64,000 nt of DNA from Thalassospira sp. HF15 (GTDB taxonomy: Bacteria; Pseudomonadota; Alphaproteobacteria; Rhodospirillales; Thalassospiraceae). This document shows positions 1 through 8,535 of this stretch, one piece after another. Numbering within the stretch: position 1 is the first letter of the stretch; each line of letters opens with the position of its first letter. The stretch covers positions 62,001-126,000 of the forward strand of contig NZ_JAAVKI010000002.1 of the NCBI RefSeq assembly GCF_011806525.1, read 5' to 3'. The translations under genes were made by a program, and so were the position numbers. The notes beneath the pieces are model-generated. The model searched no databases and was not told the DNA's origin. It saw only the letters and a program-made list of their open reading frames with translations.

Positions 1-1453
1 CCGCATCGCTTTGTACCACCTGACTTTGCACAAGCCCGCCCGGATCCGGGATATCAAGGGTCGGCATTTTGCCAAGATCAAAGATCGAGGTGAAATACAG
101 AAGCCAGGTCAGCATTTCCTCATACTGCATCGAGTATGAAACATGGTCGACCGCCCGCAGTTTTGCCTTGGCATCTTCGGCGGTTTTGGCGGATTCAAAT
201 TCGACATCCCAGATACGCGACAATTCGCTGTGATCATCAAGGAAGTAAACAAGGCTGCCACCCACGCCCCGAATGGCCGGCATTTCAATTTCGCCTTTGC
301 CAACCGCTTGACTGAATGGGGCGGCAAGCAAGGATTGCGCACGATCCATGGTCGCCTTGGCATCATTGACCTTAAGCCCCACCGCACAGACCGACGGGCC
401 ATGCACGATGTTATAGGAATGCGCAAAGCCATCCTTGTCGCAATTGATCACAAGGTTGATGTCGCCCTGCTTCCACCAGGTTACGGCCTTGGTTTTATGG
501 CTACCGCGTTTTTCAAATCCAAGGGCGGCAAAAAGGGTCGCAAGCTTTTCAGCGTTTTCTTCCTCCACCGCGAACTCGACAAAGCCGATTTCCTTGGCGT
601 GTGCCTTGGGCGGCAATGCCGTACCATTTTCGCCAACCTGAACACCTTCAATGCCGTCACCAAGATAAATCAGTGATCGCAAACCATCCTTCGCAACGTT
701 CTTGGTCGAACTGGATCGGAACTGATCGTTGAAAATCTCAAGCGAAAGCGGCCCGTCATAACCGGTCATCGCAAGGTTGCGCATGAATTCACCGAGCGGG
801 AAGTCCCCCTGCCCCGGGAAGCAGCGGAAATGACGGCTCCAGGACAGGGCATCCATTTCAAGGGTCGGGGCATCGGCGACCTGAACCAGGAAAATCTTGT
901 CACCCGGGATGGATGAAATCGCATCAAGCGGCACCTTGCGCGCCATGATGTGAAAGGTATCAAGTACCAAGCCCACATTCGGGTGATTGGCGCGACGCAC
1001 GACTTCCCAGCTGTCGCGATAGTCGCTGATATGCTTGCCCCATGAAAGCGCCTCGAACGCGACACGCAGGCCACGTTTGGCGGCACGATCGCCAAGCTCT
1101 GCCAGATCCTTGGCAGCGCGATCAAGCCCGCCCAGTGAATGCGGGGATACGTTGGAACAGACCATCAAAAGATCCGTCCCCAGCTCTTCCATCAGGTCAA
1201 ACTTGCGCTCGGCCCTTTCAAACGCGCGGGTGCGCTGGGGCTCGGGCATGCCTTCGAAATCGCGGAACGGCTGGAAGGTGACCAGCTTCAGGCCGAGATC
1301 GCGGATCGTCTTGCCAACATCTTCTGGCGACCCGTCAAAGGACAGAAGGTCATTTTCAAAAATCTCGACCCCGTCAAAGCCGGCGGCAGCAATGGCATCG
1401 AGTTTTTCCTGAAGATCGCCCGACAGTGAAACTGTGGCAATTGAGGTCAGCAT
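1..1453 (-). CDS. quiC: 3-dehydroshikimate dehydratase with C-terminal HPPD-like domain (partial)
   Basis: Converts 3-dehydroshikimate to protocatechuate in quinate/shikimate catabolism. Translation from the ATG at 1453, preceded by GGAGGG, gives a TIM-barrel domain over roughly residues 1-260. Candidate metal ligands are Glu134 (in VAFEAL), Asp165 (in LVLDTFH), Gln191 (in VQVADA) and Glu239 (in LSLEIF), the pattern of the QuiC/AsbF family. From about residue 290 the protein continues into a vicinal-oxygen-chelate domain resembling 4-hydroxyphenylpyruvate dioxygenase (FVEFAVEEE, later VDHVSYSMQYEEML), the two-domain layout of Pseudomonas QuiC1. The reading frame stays open to the window edge, so the C-terminus is missing. 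It is the last visible gene of the minus-strand TRAP operon, 81 bp beyond the GntR gene. The family and fusion are clear; the exact substrate is inferred from family and context. Confidence 0.85.
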   Translation of the reverse strand, partial: MLTSIATVSLSGDLQEKLDAIAAAGFDGVEIFENDLLSFDGSPEDVGKTIRDLGLKLVTFQPFRDFEGMPEPQRTRAFERAERKFDLMEELGTDLLMVCSNVSPHSLGGLDRAAKDLAELGDRAAKRGLRVAFEALSWGKHISDYRDSWEVVRRANHPNVGLVLDTFHIMARKVPLDAISSIPGDKIFLVQVADAPTLEMDALSWSRHFRCFPGQGDFPLGEFMRNLAMTGYDGPLSLEIFNDQFRSSSTKNVAKDGLRSLIYLGDGIEGVQVGENGTALPPKAHAKEIGFVEFAVEEENAEKLATLFAALGFEKRGSHKTKAVTWWKQGDINLVINCDKDGFAHSYNIVHGPSVCAVGLKVNDAKATMDRAQSLLAAPFSQAVGKGEIEMPAIRGVGGSLVYFLDDHSELSRIWDVEFESAKTAEDAKAKLRAVDHVSYSMQYEEMLTWLLYFTSIFDLGKMPTLDIPDPGGLVQSQVVQSDA

Positions 1454-1534
1454 ATTATCCCTCCGGGATGCGTGTGGGGCACCGGGACATTCACAGAAGG
1501 ATGCTGCAATCGCGGGACGAGCCCTGCGCGCAGA

Positions 1535-2188
1535 TCAATGCTGTGAACGGCGCCGGTAGGTTTCAATATGGTCGGTCAGTTTGGCAATCGCGCCATCCAG
1601 ATCCCGTGCGAGTGCCAGTTCGAAGATTTCGCGATGCTCATCGATGATTTCCTGTGCCCGGAAACCATGGGTTTTCAGTTCGATCACCACATAGCGGCGG
1701 AACTGATCGAAAATCTCACGGTGCAACCGCATATGCAGGTCTGATCCACAGGCCGAAATCAACGCCTGATGAAATTCGCGGTCATACTGGCTCCAGCGGA
1801 CCGTCAGTTCGCGGCTATCCTGCTCAAGCATCTGCTTTTCAACGGCGGCAAGCTTGTGATGGGCCGCCGCCACGCGGGCTTCCCATTCGACATCACCATG
1901 CTTGATCGAGGCCGCCAGACCATCGCGTTCAAGCAACAAGCGCATCGCCGTCAGTTCCATGAAATTGGACGGGGACGTTTCAACAACACGGAAGCCCTTC
2001 TGGCCTTCAACAAAGACAAAGCCCGACGCTACCAGACGGTTAAGCACCTCACGCAACGTGTTGACGCCGACGCTATAACGTTCGCGCAGCGCCTCAAGCT
2101 TAAGCTTCACGCCCGGCTGCAATTCGCCATACAAAATGTCATCGCGAATTTCGTTATAGACTGTCTCGGCAACTGTGCTGGTGCTCAT
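1535..2188 (-). CDS. GntR family (FCD-type) transcriptional regulator
   Basis: A 217-residue DNA-binding repressor or activator. Residues about 10-75 form the GntR winged helix (ETVYNEIRDDILYGELQPG, then LREVLNRLVASGFV), and residues about 85-210 are an all-helical FCD ligand domain (MRLLLERDGL, EFHQALISACGS, EHREIFELALARD), where Asp and His residues usually hold a metal for carboxylate ligands. It lies between the dehydrogenase and the dehydratase genes, with 9 bp to the former, so it is probably co-transcribed and controls its own operon. The likely effector is a quinate/shikimate pathway acid, which is inference. A candidate operator is the AATTA-N3-TAATT inverted repeat over the promoter near 6.02 kb. 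Confidence 0.9.
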   Translation of the reverse strand: MSTSTVAETVYNEIRDDILYGELQPGVKLKLEALRERYSVGVNTLREVLNRLVASGFVFVEGQKGFRVVETSPSNFMELTAMRLLLERDGLAASIKHGDVEWEARVAAAHHKLAAVEKQMLEQDSRELTVRWSQYDREFHQALISACGSDLHMRLHREIFDQFRRYVVIELKTHGFRAQEIIDEHREIFELALARDLDGAIAKLTDHIETYRRRSQH

Positions 2189-2197
2189 GATCGTCCC

Positions 2198-3046
2198 CTA
2201 GCCTGTCAATGCCTCCGGATAGGCATTGAAGTATTCGTCCCTCGCAGCGTCGGCATCAATTTCTGCCCCGCTGAAAACTTCAAATGCTTCAATACCCTGA
2301 AAGAAGAAGAGTTCAAAGCCGGTCATGACCTCGATCCCCGATTTCGCCGCTGCACGCAGAAAAGCGGTTTCGACCGGGGTATAAACGGCATCGAACGCCC
2401 ATTTCTGGCCGCCAAACAGATCAGTATCAAACGGGCAGCCGGGATACTGGTTCATGCCAACCGGCGTGCAGTTGATCAGGCCATCAGCCGTTCGCACCGC
2501 ATCAGAAAGGTCATCTTCACCAACAAAGATCGCGTTGGCATCGGCCGCAACCATTGTTGCCACCAGTTCCTCGCCGCGCGCGACATCCTTGTCATGGATC
2601 AGGATCTTGTCCGCCCCAAGCCCGCGCAGGCCAAAGGCGGTGGCAAGCCCAACCCCCCCGGCACCCATCTGCAAAACCATGCCCGGATTTGCATCGCCGA
2701 ACTTGCCGCGATACCCGCGCATGAAGCCGACAAAGTCGGTGTTATCGCCGCGCCAGCCATCTTCACGGAAAACAACCGTATTCACCGATCCCAGTGCCTC
2801 GGGCAGGCGTTTGCGCGGGGTGATCAGTTTGCGCGCACTTGTTTTATATGGGTGGGTCACATTGACCCCGGCGTAGCCGGTTTGTGCACACGTGGTCAGT
2901 TGCTTGATCAGATCGAAATCCTTGATCACCTCGCTGTCGAGATAGTCGTACGTGACATCCATACCGCACATACGGCCCAGCAATACGTGCAGCCGTGCCG
3001 ACTGGCTCCGCGAAATGCCTTTACCAATAAGACCGAGTTTCAACAT
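2198..3046 (-). CDS. shikimate/quinate dehydrogenase family protein, catabolic type
   Basis: A 282-residue AroE-family enzyme that interconverts shikimate or quinate and the 3-dehydro acid. The start is the ATG of MLKLGLIGKG; the open frame runs further upstream but there it overlaps the permease gene and looks random. Visible landmarks are the substrate-binding SRSQS (residues 12-16), the catalytic Lys68 in VNVTHPYK, Asp104 in GDNTDF and the dinucleotide loop GAGGVG (128-133). Asp152 in ILIHDKD stands where biosynthetic NADP enzymes carry an Arg/Thr pair, which favours NAD and a catabolic role. It starts 11 bp after the TRAP large permease stop and is followed by the GntR gene. Which acid it prefers cannot be decided from sequence. 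Confidence 0.88.
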   Translation of the reverse strand: MLKLGLIGKGISRSQSARLHVLLGRMCGMDVTYDYLDSEVIKDFDLIKQLTTCAQTGYAGVNVTHPYKTSARKLITPRKRLPEALGSVNTVVFREDGWRGDNTDFVGFMRGYRGKFGDANPGMVLQMGAGGVGLATAFGLRGLGADKILIHDKDVARGEELVATMVAADANAIFVGEDDLSDAVRTADGLINCTPVGMNQYPGCPFDTDLFGGQKWAFDAVYTPVETAFLRAAAKSGIEVMTGFELFFFQGIEAFEVFSGAEIDADAARDEYFNAYPEALTG

Positions 3047-3057
3047 GGACAGGTATC

Positions 3058-4326
3058 CTAAAATCCAAACAGATCGGGCAGGAACGTAACGATGCCCGGA
3101 ACAAAGGTGATGATCAGCAACACCATCAGTTCGACAATAAAGAACGGCATGATGGCGCGGATCATCCGTGCCATCCCGACACCGGCCACCGCATCTGCGA
3201 CAAACAGACACAGTCCCATTGGCGGCGTGATCAGGCCGATCATCAGGTTAAAGATCACGATGATCCCGAAATGGGTCGGATCAATGCCAAGGCTGATTGC
3301 AATCGGATGCAGGATCGGCACCAGCACCAGCATCGCAGCAATCCCTTCAAGCACCAGACCAACCGCGAGCAGCATCAGGTTGATCAGGATCAGGAAGGTC
3401 ACCGGGCTATCGACATAGCCCAGAACGAACTTGCTGATGGTCTGGGGAATACCGGCAAAGGTCATGAACCAGTTTGCAGCAGCAACCGTTGCCATAATGA
3501 TCAGGATGCTTGAAGAATCGCGCATCGCACCGCCAAAGATGCCCGGCAAGTCGCCCGGTTTGAGTTCGCGGAACACGAACAGGCCAACAACCAGCGCATA
3601 GAACACCGCAAAGCTCGCGGCCTCGGTCGGGGTGACGATTCCCGCCAAGATCGACCCGATGACAAAGACCGGCATGAACAGCGGAATAAGGCCGTTCCAT
3701 AGTGCCTTGAGCTTGGCGCCCATATTCATGCGTTCACGCGGCTTGGCATGCGTCTTTACAAAGAACCGCACATAAACCGACAGCGCAATCGCCAGCAGAA
3801 CACCAGGAACAATACCAGCCAGGAACAGTGCCGGCACCGAAACATTGGTGGTGATCAATGCATAGATAATCACAGGAATGCTCGGCGGAATAATCGGGCC
3901 GATGACAGACGATGCCGCTGTCAGGGCGGCGGCGAAATCACGCGGATAGCCTTCCTTTTCCATTGACGGAATAAAGATACGGCCAATGGCGGATGTATCG
4001 GCAACAGCCGAGCCCGAAAGTCCGGCAAAGATCACCGACGACCAGATATTGACCTGGGCCAGACCGGCCTTGGCGTGGCCGACAAGCGCATTGGCCAGAT
4101 TGATCACACGCGATGTAATGCCACTGGCATTCATCAATTCACCTGCCAGAACAAACAGCGGAATGGCCAAAATGGTAAAACTGTCCATCCCGGCAAAAAT
4201 GCGCTGCGGCAGCAGATCAAGGCCAAAGGTGCCGGTGCTGATATAGGCGACAAGGCCAAGCGCGATTGCAAAGGCAACCGGTGCGCCAATGGCCAGCAGT
4301 GCCAGAAGGGTAATGCCCGTAATCAT
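3058..4326 (-). CDS. dctM: TRAP transporter large permease (DctM family)
   Basis: The 422-residue, roughly 12-helix inner-membrane subunit that carries the sodium-coupled transport path. Typical DctM sequences are visible: FAGMDSFTILAIPLFVLAGE near residue 45, SGSAVADTSAIG near 105, IGPIIPPSIPVIIYA near 145 and GLITPPMGLCLFV near 365. The length is normal for the family. The start codon overlaps the stop of the small permease gene by four bases (ATGA), so the two are translationally coupled. With the periplasmic binding protein upstream it makes a complete three-part DctP-type TRAP system. Neighbouring catabolic genes point to quinate/shikimate-like acids as substrate, which is inference. Confidence 0.95.
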   Translation of the reverse strand: MITGITLLALLAIGAPVAFAIALGLVAYISTGTFGLDLLPQRIFAGMDSFTILAIPLFVLAGELMNASGITSRVINLANALVGHAKAGLAQVNIWSSVIFAGLSGSAVADTSAIGRIFIPSMEKEGYPRDFAAALTAASSVIGPIIPPSIPVIIYALITTNVSVPALFLAGIVPGVLLAIALSVYVRFFVKTHAKPRERMNMGAKLKALWNGLIPLFMPVFVIGSILAGIVTPTEAASFAVFYALVVGLFVFRELKPGDLPGIFGGAMRDSSSILIIMATVAAANWFMTFAGIPQTISKFVLGYVDSPVTFLILINLMLLAVGLVLEGIAAMLVLVPILHPIAISLGIDPTHFGIIVIFNLMIGLITPPMGLCLFVADAVAGVGMARMIRAIMPFFIVELMVLLIITFVPGIVTFLPDLFGF

Positions 4327-4805
4327 GTTTCATCCCCGGCCGGCGCTTTTTGGAGATAGGATGCAAGTCGCAAGATCGCGGCAATCACCAGACAAACACC
4401 GCCAACGGTGATGGCAATTTGCGCCCAGTACATCTGGATCCCGATGCCCGATGCCACGATGCCGCCACGCTTTGCGGCAAAGGTATAACCGGCATAGGCA
4501 AGGACAGCCCCCAGAACCAACGTCGCGGCATCAACAATGATGGCAAGCCTGCGGCGAAAACGCGCGGGGACGGTATCGACGACAATACTGAATGTAATCT
4601 GGGAACCCTGCAGATAGGCATAGGCCACACCGAACATGCAGCCATAGATCATCGCGTATTTCGCGACTTCTTCGCTCCATTGCAGCGGGGAAGAAAACAG
4701 ATAGCGGCTGACACTGCCGGCAAAAACAACACCAAAGACAACGAGGATACTGAGCCCCGAAAGTCCGGCGAGCAAACGCTTAAACGCATTCTCGGCGCGT
4801 TGCAT
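4323..4805 (-). CDS. dctQ: TRAP transporter small permease (DctQ family)
   Basis: A 160-residue inner-membrane protein with four predicted helices (about residues 12-34, 47-68, 88-108 and 128-150). The family signature is visible in LQWSEEVAKYAMIYGCMFG near residue 41. It partners the large permease, with which its gene overlaps by four bases, and its start follows the binding-protein gene by 109 bp. That gap contains a stem-loop, a common way to make binding protein in excess of permease. Confidence 0.93.
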   Translation of the reverse strand: MQRAENAFKRLLAGLSGLSILVVFGVVFAGSVSRYLFSSPLQWSEEVAKYAMIYGCMFGVAYAYLQGSQITFSIVVDTVPARFRRRLAIIVDAATLVLGAVLAYAGYTFAAKRGGIVASGIGIQMYWAQIAITVGGVCLVIAAILRLASYLQKAPAGDET

Positions 4806-4861
4806 GGGTTCCCCCGGATCACTCTGAAAACTGTATTATGCTCGCAAAAGCACAGTGGCGG

Positions 4862-4905
4862 GAAAAAAGGGCAGGCCAGATGCAAGGAGGAGCACCCGGC
4901 CTGCC
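4862..4905 (-). terminator. intra-operon stem-loop between dctP and dctQ
   Basis: Read on the minus strand, an 8-bp stem (GGCAGGCC paired with GGCCTGCC) is followed by CCTTTTTTCC. It sits just after the binding-protein stop codon and before the small permease gene. It most likely terminates part of the transcripts or protects the upstream message. Confidence 0.65.
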
Positions 4906-4914
4906 AAAGACCTG

Positions 4915-5940
4915 TTACATCGAATCTTCGGCTTCGGAAACGGCAGTCTGCAGTTTTTCAATCCACGCGGCATCAATCTGACCCGACAGCCATTCGATCA
5001 CAGCCGGCTGCGCAGCATCACGGAACATTTTGAGCTGTTCGGCAGTCGGCGTGGTTACTTCCATGCCTTCCTCTGCCAGCTTGGCAACACCTTCGGCAGA
5101 GTTGAACTGCTGGATCGAACGGCCAACAGTCGATGCAACACCGGCTGCGCGACGCAGAAGCGCCTGATCAGCTTCCGAAAGACTCTGATAGGTTGCTTCG
5201 TTGATCACGATAAAATCAGTGCCATATACATGACGGTCAAGCGTCAGGTATTTCTGCATTTCATAGAATTTGTTGGCATAGATCACGCTGATCGGGTTTT
5301 CCTGCCCGTCAACCGTACCGGTGGTCAGCGCGGTCGGAACTTCCGGCCACGGAATCGGGGTCGGTTCACCGCCAAGCGCCTTGACCATTTCCACGAACAG
5401 CGGAACGGTCATGACACGGATTTTCATGCCTTCCATGTCTTTCGGCTCGGCAACAGCGCGCTGGGAATTGGTGAAGTTACGGAAACCGGTTTCACCATAT
5501 GCCAGGGTCCGCAAGCCGGTCTTTTCCAGGCAATGCTTGGCAAGTTCCTCGCCGAAATCCCCATCAAGAACTTTCCAGGCAACATTGGCATTCGGGAAAA
5601 CATAAGGGATATCAAGAACGGCTGCTTCCGGGCAGATCTTGGAAAACGGGCCGGACACCATCGACATGGCAAGGGTGCCATCCTGGGTATTCTGCAGCAG
5701 ATCGGTTTCACCACCCAGCGCACCGGCCGGGAACAGCCCGACCTCAATACGGCCAGCGGATTCTGCTTCGACAATGTTCTTAAAGACTTGTGACGCGGCA
5801 CCTTTTTTCGAGGTGGTCCACTCTGCCGGGTCAACATGGGCAAAGTTCAGGGTAACGTCGGCTGCCTGCGCGGAAAACCCGAATGACGCAGCAGCAATAG
5901 ACACGGCACCAACCAAGGCACCTTTGGAAATCAACTTCAT
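4915..5940 (-). CDS. dctP: TRAP transporter periplasmic solute-binding protein (DctP family)
   Basis: A 341-residue periplasmic receptor. The start at MKLISKGALV is supported by GGAGGAAGTA directly upstream and by the signal peptide (hydrophobic residues 8-22, cleavage probably after SAQA at residue 26). The mature protein shows the DctP fold: VTLNFAHVD at the start, AGRIEVGLFPAGALGG near residue 65, and the segment GMKIRVMTVPLF with its conserved Arg that binds the ligand carboxylate, then PWPEVPTALTTGTVDGQENP. First gene of the minus-strand operon. The substrate is unknown but carboxylate-type by family. Confidence 0.95.
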   Translation of the reverse strand: MKLISKGALVGAVSIAAASFGFSAQAADVTLNFAHVDPAEWTTSKKGAASQVFKNIVEAESAGRIEVGLFPAGALGGETDLLQNTQDGTLAMSMVSGPFSKICPEAAVLDIPYVFPNANVAWKVLDGDFGEELAKHCLEKTGLRTLAYGETGFRNFTNSQRAVAEPKDMEGMKIRVMTVPLFVEMVKALGGEPTPIPWPEVPTALTTGTVDGQENPISVIYANKFYEMQKYLTLDRHVYGTDFIVINEATYQSLSEADQALLRRAAGVASTVGRSIQQFNSAEGVAKLAEEGMEVTTPTAEQLKMFRDAAQPAVIEWLSGQIDAAWIEKLQTAVSEAEDSM

Positions 5941-6018
5941 TACTTCCTCCCGATAAAAACGACTTCCGCAGACCGAGGTTGCTTTGGACACTCTTGCTTT
6001 TTTGCGGTCTTTGTTCGG

Positions 6019-6056
6019 AATTAGGATAATTTAAAAAACATAGGAGATTTTGTCAA
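6019..6056 (-). promoter_or_regulatory. sigma-70-type promoter of the quinate/shikimate-like TRAP operon with candidate operator
   Basis: On the minus strand a perfect -35 TTGACA (6051-6056) is separated by 17 bases from a -10 TAAATT (6028-6033), about 90 bp before the dctP start. An inverted repeat AATTA-GGA-TAATT (6019-6031) overlaps the -10, a plausible place for the operon's GntR regulator. The promoter match is seen directly; the operator role is inferred. Confidence 0.6.
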
Positions 6057-6236
6057 ACGTTCTATATTTTAGCCATAAGTCGCATAAACCACTGCTTTCG
6101 ACCGCTGTCCAAATGCTGAAAATCCCCCATTGCGCTTCTGTTTAATCGCCAAACCCCTGACAAAAAGCGATGCTTCAAGGTCCCCGGTCTGGGGAAGTAA
6201 GTCTGAATTCGGCGGGCATAATTGTCCGATGCCAAT

Positions 6237-6261
6237 TGTAAAACAGCTTGCTGTAAAACAG
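6237..6261. repeat. two direct copies of TGTAAAACAG upstream of the CRP-like gene
   Basis: TGTAAAACAG occurs at 6237-6246 and 6252-6261, a 15-bp period, 66 bp before the CRP-like start codon, in the 386-bp divergent gap between dctP and this regulator. It may be a regulator binding site or chance. Apart from this and the dctP promoter I see nothing else in the gap. Confidence 0.35.
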
Positions 6262-6326
6262 GAAAATTGTGCTACTTTGGCATTCAAATCTTTCGATTCG
6301 CCCGCTGAAACGAAACCATTTTTAAA

Positions 6327-7070
6327 GTGACACAAGTGAACAGTGTAACCGGCCCCAAATCACCGCAACTTGCAAAAATTGCTTCGCGCATTCTGGCAGG
6401 CAGCTTCCTGTTCGAGGACCTTGATCCCGAACTGCTCGAACAGCTGTCAAACCAGGCCACCGTGCGCCGATTTGATGACGGCCATTTGCTGTTTGAAAAA
6501 GGCGCACCGGCAGACGGACTTTATGCCGTCGAGGCGGGCAAGGTTCGCATTTCATCGGTATCGGAAACCGGTAAGGAAATCGTACTCAACGTTCTGGCAC
6601 CCGGTGCGGTGTTCGGCGAGATTGCATTGCTTGACGGGGAACCGCGCACGGCAACCGCACGTGCTGTCGGCCCGACCCGAACCCTGTTCATATCGCGTGA
6701 TGATTTCTTTGAAATCTTTGACCGCGAAGCCCCGCTGCGCCGTCACATCACGGCCCTTCTGTGCCGTCGTCTGCGTTGGGTCAGCGATCTTCTTGAAGAT
6801 GCCAACTTCCTTGATCTCACCGCACGTCTGATCAAGCGTATCCTGTGGCTGGCCGAACGTCATGGCGGCCCCGACCCGGAAGGCATTCGCATCGCACTGC
6901 CGCTGTCGCAGCAGGAATTGGGCCTGATGCTGGGTGTCACCCGCGAAGCGGTGAACAAGAAACTGCGCGAACTTGAAAAACAGGGAATGATCACGCGTCG
7001 CGATGGTCGACTGGTCGTCAAGGACAGCGAAGGGCTGAAACAACTTCTTGCTGATGCAGTCAAAAACTGA
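6327..7070 (+). CDS. CRP/FNR family transcriptional regulator, cAMP-type
   Basis: A 247-residue regulator. Residues about 30-150 are a cyclic-nucleotide-binding domain. The phosphate-binding cassette FGEIALLDGEPRTATARA keeps the Glu and Arg that hold cAMP in CRP, with Thr in place of the usual Ser. There are no clustered N-terminal cysteines, so it is not an oxygen-sensing FNR. Residues about 190-235 are the winged helix (LSQQELGLMLGVTREAVNKKLRELE). The start is a GTG at 6327; a second GTG nine bases later is possible and neither has a strong ribosome site. Its 3' end overlaps the adenylate cyclase gene by 17 bp, which suggests that maker and receiver of cAMP are co-produced. Confidence 0.88.
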   Translation: MTQVNSVTGPKSPQLAKIASRILAGSFLFEDLDPELLEQLSNQATVRRFDDGHLLFEKGAPADGLYAVEAGKVRISSVSETGKEIVLNVLAPGAVFGEIALLDGEPRTATARAVGPTRTLFISRDDFFEIFDREAPLRRHITALLCRRLRWVSDLLEDANFLDLTARLIKRILWLAERHGGPDPEGIRIALPLSQQELGLMLGVTREAVNKKLRELEKQGMITRRDGRLVVKDSEGLKQLLADAVKN

Positions 7071-8418
7071 GCCTTCCGAGACAATTTTTGAACGCCTTGT
7101 CGCCCGCGAAGAAAAACGCGGGCTGATCGTTGTTGCATTCTTACGCATCTGTCTTCTTGCGTTCATCTTGCTGCTGTTTAGCAAACCCGATTCCCCGACC
7201 GGCAAGCTTTATACCCTGCTTGAGGTGCTTGGCTGGTTCATTCCCGGCGTTTTCGTTCAGCTTTTCGTCGCCTTTCGCGGCGGAAAATCATACTGGATGA
7301 TCTATCTGCTCGCCGTCATTGATGCCGTGCTGATTGTTTATGTCTCGGTTGTGCCCGATCCGCTTAATCCGCTGATTGATCATCCGGCATGGCTATACGG
7401 CTTTGTTGTGCGCGACCGTGGCGTGGTCTTTTCCATGATCATGATGGCCATCATCATCATGACCTTTTCACCGCGCCTGATCCTGTGGTTCGGATTCTGG
7501 CTGTTTTTGTCATGGTGTGGCGCGATCTGGTGGCTGATAACACGCCCTGGCGTGATCGTATCCCAGCATTTCGGCGATGAATGGAGCCCCAGCCAGCAGG
7601 AAATCATTGATACCTATAACCTGCCGGAATTCGTCGATATCTCGGCCCTTGCCGAACAGGTAATCATTGTCATTGTCTTTACGCTGGCCTGTGCGGTGAT
7701 GGTTTCGCGGTTGCGCGTTCTGATCAACCAGTCCGCCGCATCCGAACGTGCACATGGCAATCTGGCCCGATATTTCCCCACCGCCCTTGCCGATCAGTTG
7801 GCCGATCGTGATGAACCGATACGTGTCGGTGAACGCCGCGACTGCGTTATTCTGTTTGCTGATGTCATCGGCTTTTCGCGCTTTGCCGAAAAGCGCGATC
7901 CGCAGGAAGTCATGCGGTTCCTAAACCAGTTCCACCAGATCACCACATTGCAAATCGGCGCCTATGGCGGGATTGTTGAAAAATATATCGGTGATGCGGT
8001 GATGGCAAGTTTCGCAGCCTTTGACGATCTCGAAAACCCTGCGGCCAATGCATTCTGTGCAGCGCAGGCAATTATCGCCCAGGTCGCCGAATGGCAGGCA
8101 CAGGACCCTGCAAATGGCGATGCGCCACTTGAGATCGGGGTTGGTCTTAATTTCGGCCCGGCTGTTGTCGGCGATATCGGCCAACGCGAAGCCGTCACCC
8201 CGGCGGTGATCGGGGCCACTGTCAATCTGGCTGCCCGCCTTGAAAAGGCCACGCGTGAACTCGACAGCGACACCGTCATGAGCGAACAATTCGCCAATCG
8301 CCTGCACAGCGAAACGCCAATTGCTGCACCAATCCTGCTGACCCGATATGCACAAACGCAAACTATTCAGGTCAAAGGGTTTAGTGAGCCTGTCAGGGTT
8401 TTCTTTAACGGCTGCTAA
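7054..8418 (+). CDS. membrane-bound class III adenylate cyclase
   Basis: Makes cyclic AMP (from ATP) at the inner membrane. Six hydrophobic helices lie within residues about 22-220, followed by a cyclase catalytic domain at about 258-440. Catalytic residues are intact: metal-binding Asp270 (ILFADVIGFS) and Asp314 (YIGDAVMASF), ATP-specifying Lys310 (GGIVEKYIGD), and transition-state Asn391 and Arg395 (VNLAARLEKA). Lys at 310, not Glu, argues for an adenylate rather than guanylate cyclase. The start chosen is ATG 7054, inside the end of the CRP-like gene; a TTG two codons earlier is in frame. The N-terminal membrane domain is probably the sensory part, with an unknown signal. Confidence 0.88.
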   Translation: MQSKTEPSETIFERLVAREEKRGLIVVAFLRICLLAFILLLFSKPDSPTGKLYTLLEVLGWFIPGVFVQLFVAFRGGKSYWMIYLLAVIDAVLIVYVSVVPDPLNPLIDHPAWLYGFVVRDRGVVFSMIMMAIIIMTFSPRLILWFGFWLFLSWCGAIWWLITRPGVIVSQHFGDEWSPSQQEIIDTYNLPEFVDISALAEQVIIVIVFTLACAVMVSRLRVLINQSAASERAHGNLARYFPTALADQLADRDEPIRVGERRDCVILFADVIGFSRFAEKRDPQEVMRFLNQFHQITTLQIGAYGGIVEKYIGDAVMASFAAFDDLENPAANAFCAAQAIIAQVAEWQAQDPANGDAPLEIGVGLNFGPAVVGDIGQREAVTPAVIGATVNLAARLEKATRELDSDTVMSEQFANRLHSETPIAAPILLTRYAQTQTIQVKGFSEPVRVFFNGC

Positions 8419-8535
8419 ATAAACGGCTGATAGAATTTTATCTGGCCTGCCAAACCCTTGAATAATAGGCATGCCGATCCAAAATGCTTTGATAATTCTT
8501 CGACAGCTTGATTAGAGATCAGCAAGGGGGACGCA

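Noticed and set aside
1769-3061. A 430-codon open frame on the plus strand opposite the GntR and shikimate dehydrogenase genes
   Set aside because: Both minus-strand genes have strong family motifs across the entire stretch; the plus frame has none and no ribosome site.
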